From: Streptococcaceae bacterium
Lineage (GTDB): Bacteria > Bacillota > Bacilli > Lactobacillales > Streptococcaceae
Reading direction: 5' to 3'
Length of the DNA stretch: 6,717 nucleotides
NCBI GenBank assembly: GCA_009779335.1
Contig: WREM01000058.1
Location: 1-6,717, forward strand
Part shown: positions 5,123-6,717 of the stretch, one piece after another
How positions within the stretch are numbered: the first letter of the stretch is position 1
How the letters are laid out: each line of letters opens with the position of its first letter
The notes under the pieces: generated by a model
Seen by the model: the letters and a program-made list of their open reading frames with translations, nothing else
Told to the model about the DNA's origin: nothing
The model's database searches: none
Translations under genes and position numbers: made by a program

Positions 5123-6717
5123 TCATTTTGCACCAAATACTTTTGATTTATCTAGTATTTGATCATTTTGATGTTGATTATAATAATCAGTTAAATCTTG
5201 AGGGACTGTCGGAGGCTTAGGATTAAAACCTTTCAAGTCTGATAAGGCATTGTTATCAAAAGGTGTTAAAGTCGGAAGTTTGAATCCTGTTGTCACGTCA
5301 TGCGACATAGGTTGTCCTGTGTATTGGAAAGGTGTGATATTTAATCCGTTATTCATGACTGCAAGCGTATTATTCAAGAGATAGACACGCATATTATTTT
5401 CAGCTTCTATAGGTGTTGCTGTAATATAATATTTTCCTGACATATCAGGTGAGCCTAGCCAAACACTTGTGGAGACTCCTGTGGTTGTTGCTGCCATCCA
5501 AGCGTCAGGTGAGCCATTGCTCCTTGCGGGTTCGCTTGCTGTATCAGGGAAATTGGATAAACCAGATTTTGTGGCAAATCCGCCTGCCCATTGTGGTTGA
5601 GCAGCTAAAGGTTCTGATCCGTTTGCCAAGGTTACATTTTGTAATAGCGACGTTAAATTCCGAGCGGTCGATGATGACATTGCTCTTTGTGACGTTGGCT
5701 TATCTAGAGTAAGATTTTGCCCATTGACTGTGATTGATTCTATGGCTGTAGGTTGTACACGCACTCCATCATTTCCTAAGGCAGAGTAAGCGGACGCTTC
5801 CTCTAATGTTGAAATATTATAAGAAATGGAATCGGTCTGATTATATGAAGGCTGACTTAATCCTAGAGGTCGCATGATAGAGTTTTTTTGCTCATCTGTC
5901 GTCATGTTAAAGGCTTGAAGAGCGGCAGAGTTCAATGAGGCCCCTAATGCAAATCCTACATTGACAGGACCATAGTTGACTCCACCATAGTTATTGAGAG
6001 GGGCTCCTCCTGCATACTGAGTTGCATTCCCATTCATTGTAGAACCTGTGCTGATATAGCCGTATTCGAGGGCAGGTGCATAATCTAACAGTGGTTTAAT
6101 GGTTGATCCAGATGAACGTTCAGAAGAGACAGGTAATAAAGGATTTTCTGAATTTGTTGCTAGACCTAAAATATGCCCTGTCTTTGTATCTACTACTGAG
6201 ATGGCTGTTAATAGCCCCGGCTCCATCGTATCATTAGATACACGCTGAGCATTAGGTAGATTTTGATGAGCAATTTCATTAAGTTGGTCTAGTTGCCCTT
6301 TATCAGCATAAGTTTTGATTACCACATCTGCATTAGCAGGTAGAAAAAGTTGAGAAACTTCATTCTGTACTTGACTAACATAGGGTTGATAGGCAACAGG
6401 CACACCCTGCAAATCACGATTTTCTAATTTGAGTTTTGTTTTTACTGCTTGAACTGCATCATCATATTCTTTGGAAGTAATAATTCCTTTGTCTTTCATT
6501 ACTCCAAGGACTACAATAGCTCTGTCTTTTCCATGTGTATCAAAATTGATGACATAATCTGATGGGGATTGCCCCAGTCCCACAACATAGGCAATCTGTG
6601 CTAGATACAGAGGATCTTTCGAGTTTTGGTTAAATTGACTGCTGAATAAAGAATTCCATGCTGCATTAACTCCTATTGTTCCATTGGTTAATCGCAAACT
6701 GTCAATGTATGAAGTAA
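5123..6717 (-). CDS. Class A penicillin-binding protein, C-terminal part (5' end outside the window)
   Basis: The reading frame is open to the window edge; the first 531 visible codons are internal, beginning '...TSYIDSLRLTNGTIGVNAAW'. A TTG at 6697 is inside the gene and not the start. The first 90 or so residues match the end of a GT51 transglycosylase domain ('YLAQIAYVVGLGQSPSDYV', then 'VLGVMKDKGIITSKEY'). The transpeptidase domain carries the three active-site motifs: S-T-I-K with the acylated serine (6106-6095), S-L-N (5938-5930) and K-S-G (5569-5561). The protein would polymerise glycan strands and cross-link peptidoglycan at the outer membrane face. The tail is Pro/Asn/Gln-rich. Pattern suggests PBP1B or PBP2A rather than PBP1A, but this is uncertain, so no symbol is given. 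KSG instead of the more common KTG, and a loose GT51 end, are the only oddities. No link to the neighbouring genes beyond cell-wall location is evident. Confidence 0.88.
   Translation of the reverse strand, partial: TSYIDSLRLTNGTIGVNAAWNSLFSSQFNQNSKDPLYLAQIAYVVGLGQSPSDYVINFDTHGKDRAIVVLGVMKDKGIITSKEYDDAVQAVKTKLKLENRDLQGVPVAYQPYVSQVQNEVSQLFLPANADVVIKTYADKGQLDQLNEIAHQNLPNAQRVSNDTMEPGLLTAISVVDTKTGHILGLATNSENPLLPVSSERSSGSTIKPLLDYAPALEYGYISTGSTMNGNATQYAGGAPLNNYGGVNYGPVNVGFALGASLNSAALQAFNMTTDEQKNSIMRPLGLSQPSYNQTDSISYNISTLEEASAYSALGNDGVRVQPTAIESITVNGQNLTLDKPTSQRAMSSSTARNLTSLLQNVTLANGSEPLAAQPQWAGGFATKSGLSNFPDTASEPARSNGSPDAWMAATTTGVSTSVWLGSPDMSGKYYITATPIEAENNMRVYLLNNTLAVMNNGLNITPFQYTGQPMSHDVTTGFKLPTLTPFDNNALSDLKGFNPKPPTVPQDLTDYYNQHQNDQILDKSKVFGAK

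Noticed and set aside
6695..6697. TTG as the start codon of the penicillin-binding protein.
   Set aside because: The frame stays open to the window edge upstream of it and the sequence there already belongs to the middle of the GT51 domain, so the true start is outside the window.
1..6717. Search for CRISPR arrays, tRNA or rRNA genes, insertion sequences, attachment sites or a riboswitch.
   Set aside because: No spacer-repeat pattern, tRNA-like cloverleaf, transposase frame or terminal inverted repeats were seen, and no leader was long or structured enough to suggest a known riboswitch.

Overview
The window looks like chromosomal DNA of a low-GC Gram-positive coccus of the Streptococcaceae, most probably Lactococcus or a close relative. 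This rests on AT-rich codon use, AGGAG-type ribosome binding sites, an LPKTG sortase-anchored surface protein, a class A penicillin-binding protein, and an RlmD-type rRNA methyltransferase lacking iron-sulfur cysteines. The genus is inferred from overall likeness; no database search was possible. Every supported gene is on the minus strand, so genes are read from high to low coordinates.

Layout in transcription order. (1) 6717-5123: C-terminal part of a class A penicillin-binding protein, cut by the window edge and closed by an intrinsic terminator (5087-5113). (2) 5049-3172: a surface protein gene with a sigma-70-type promoter, a leader made largely of a tetranucleotide tandem repeat, and a CDS from 4956 coding for a signal peptide, a Ser/Thr-rich stalk, BspA-type leucine-rich repeats (DUF285), a Listeria-Bacteroides repeat (Flg_new) domain and an LPKTG anchor. 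A terminator at 3108-3138 closes it. (3) 3093-1693: rlmD, a 23S rRNA uracil-C5 methyltransferase, apparently expressed from an extended -10 promoter as a leaderless mRNA. (4) 1712-135: a GT-C-like polytopic membrane protein that overlaps the end of rlmD and carries a pentanucleotide tandem repeat inside its first codons. (5) 128-1: the start of a probable SAM-dependent methyltransferase, cut by the other window edge. Genes 3 to 5 look like one operon.

The most notable signal is two separate simple-sequence-repeat tracts, both with units that are not multiples of three and both at the 5' end of a cell-surface gene: (GAGAA)5.6 inside the membrane protein gene and (TATG)7.75 in the leader of the adhesin-like gene. 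Both have the layout of phase-variation contingency loci. At the membrane protein gene there are two alternative start codons in different frames, so repeat slippage should give two ON states and one OFF state. At the adhesin gene the tract holds ATG codons in all three frames. One runs into the Shine-Dalgarno, one fuses in frame with the main protein, and one ends in an ATGA overlap with the main start. The essential-looking rlmD sits between the two tracts.
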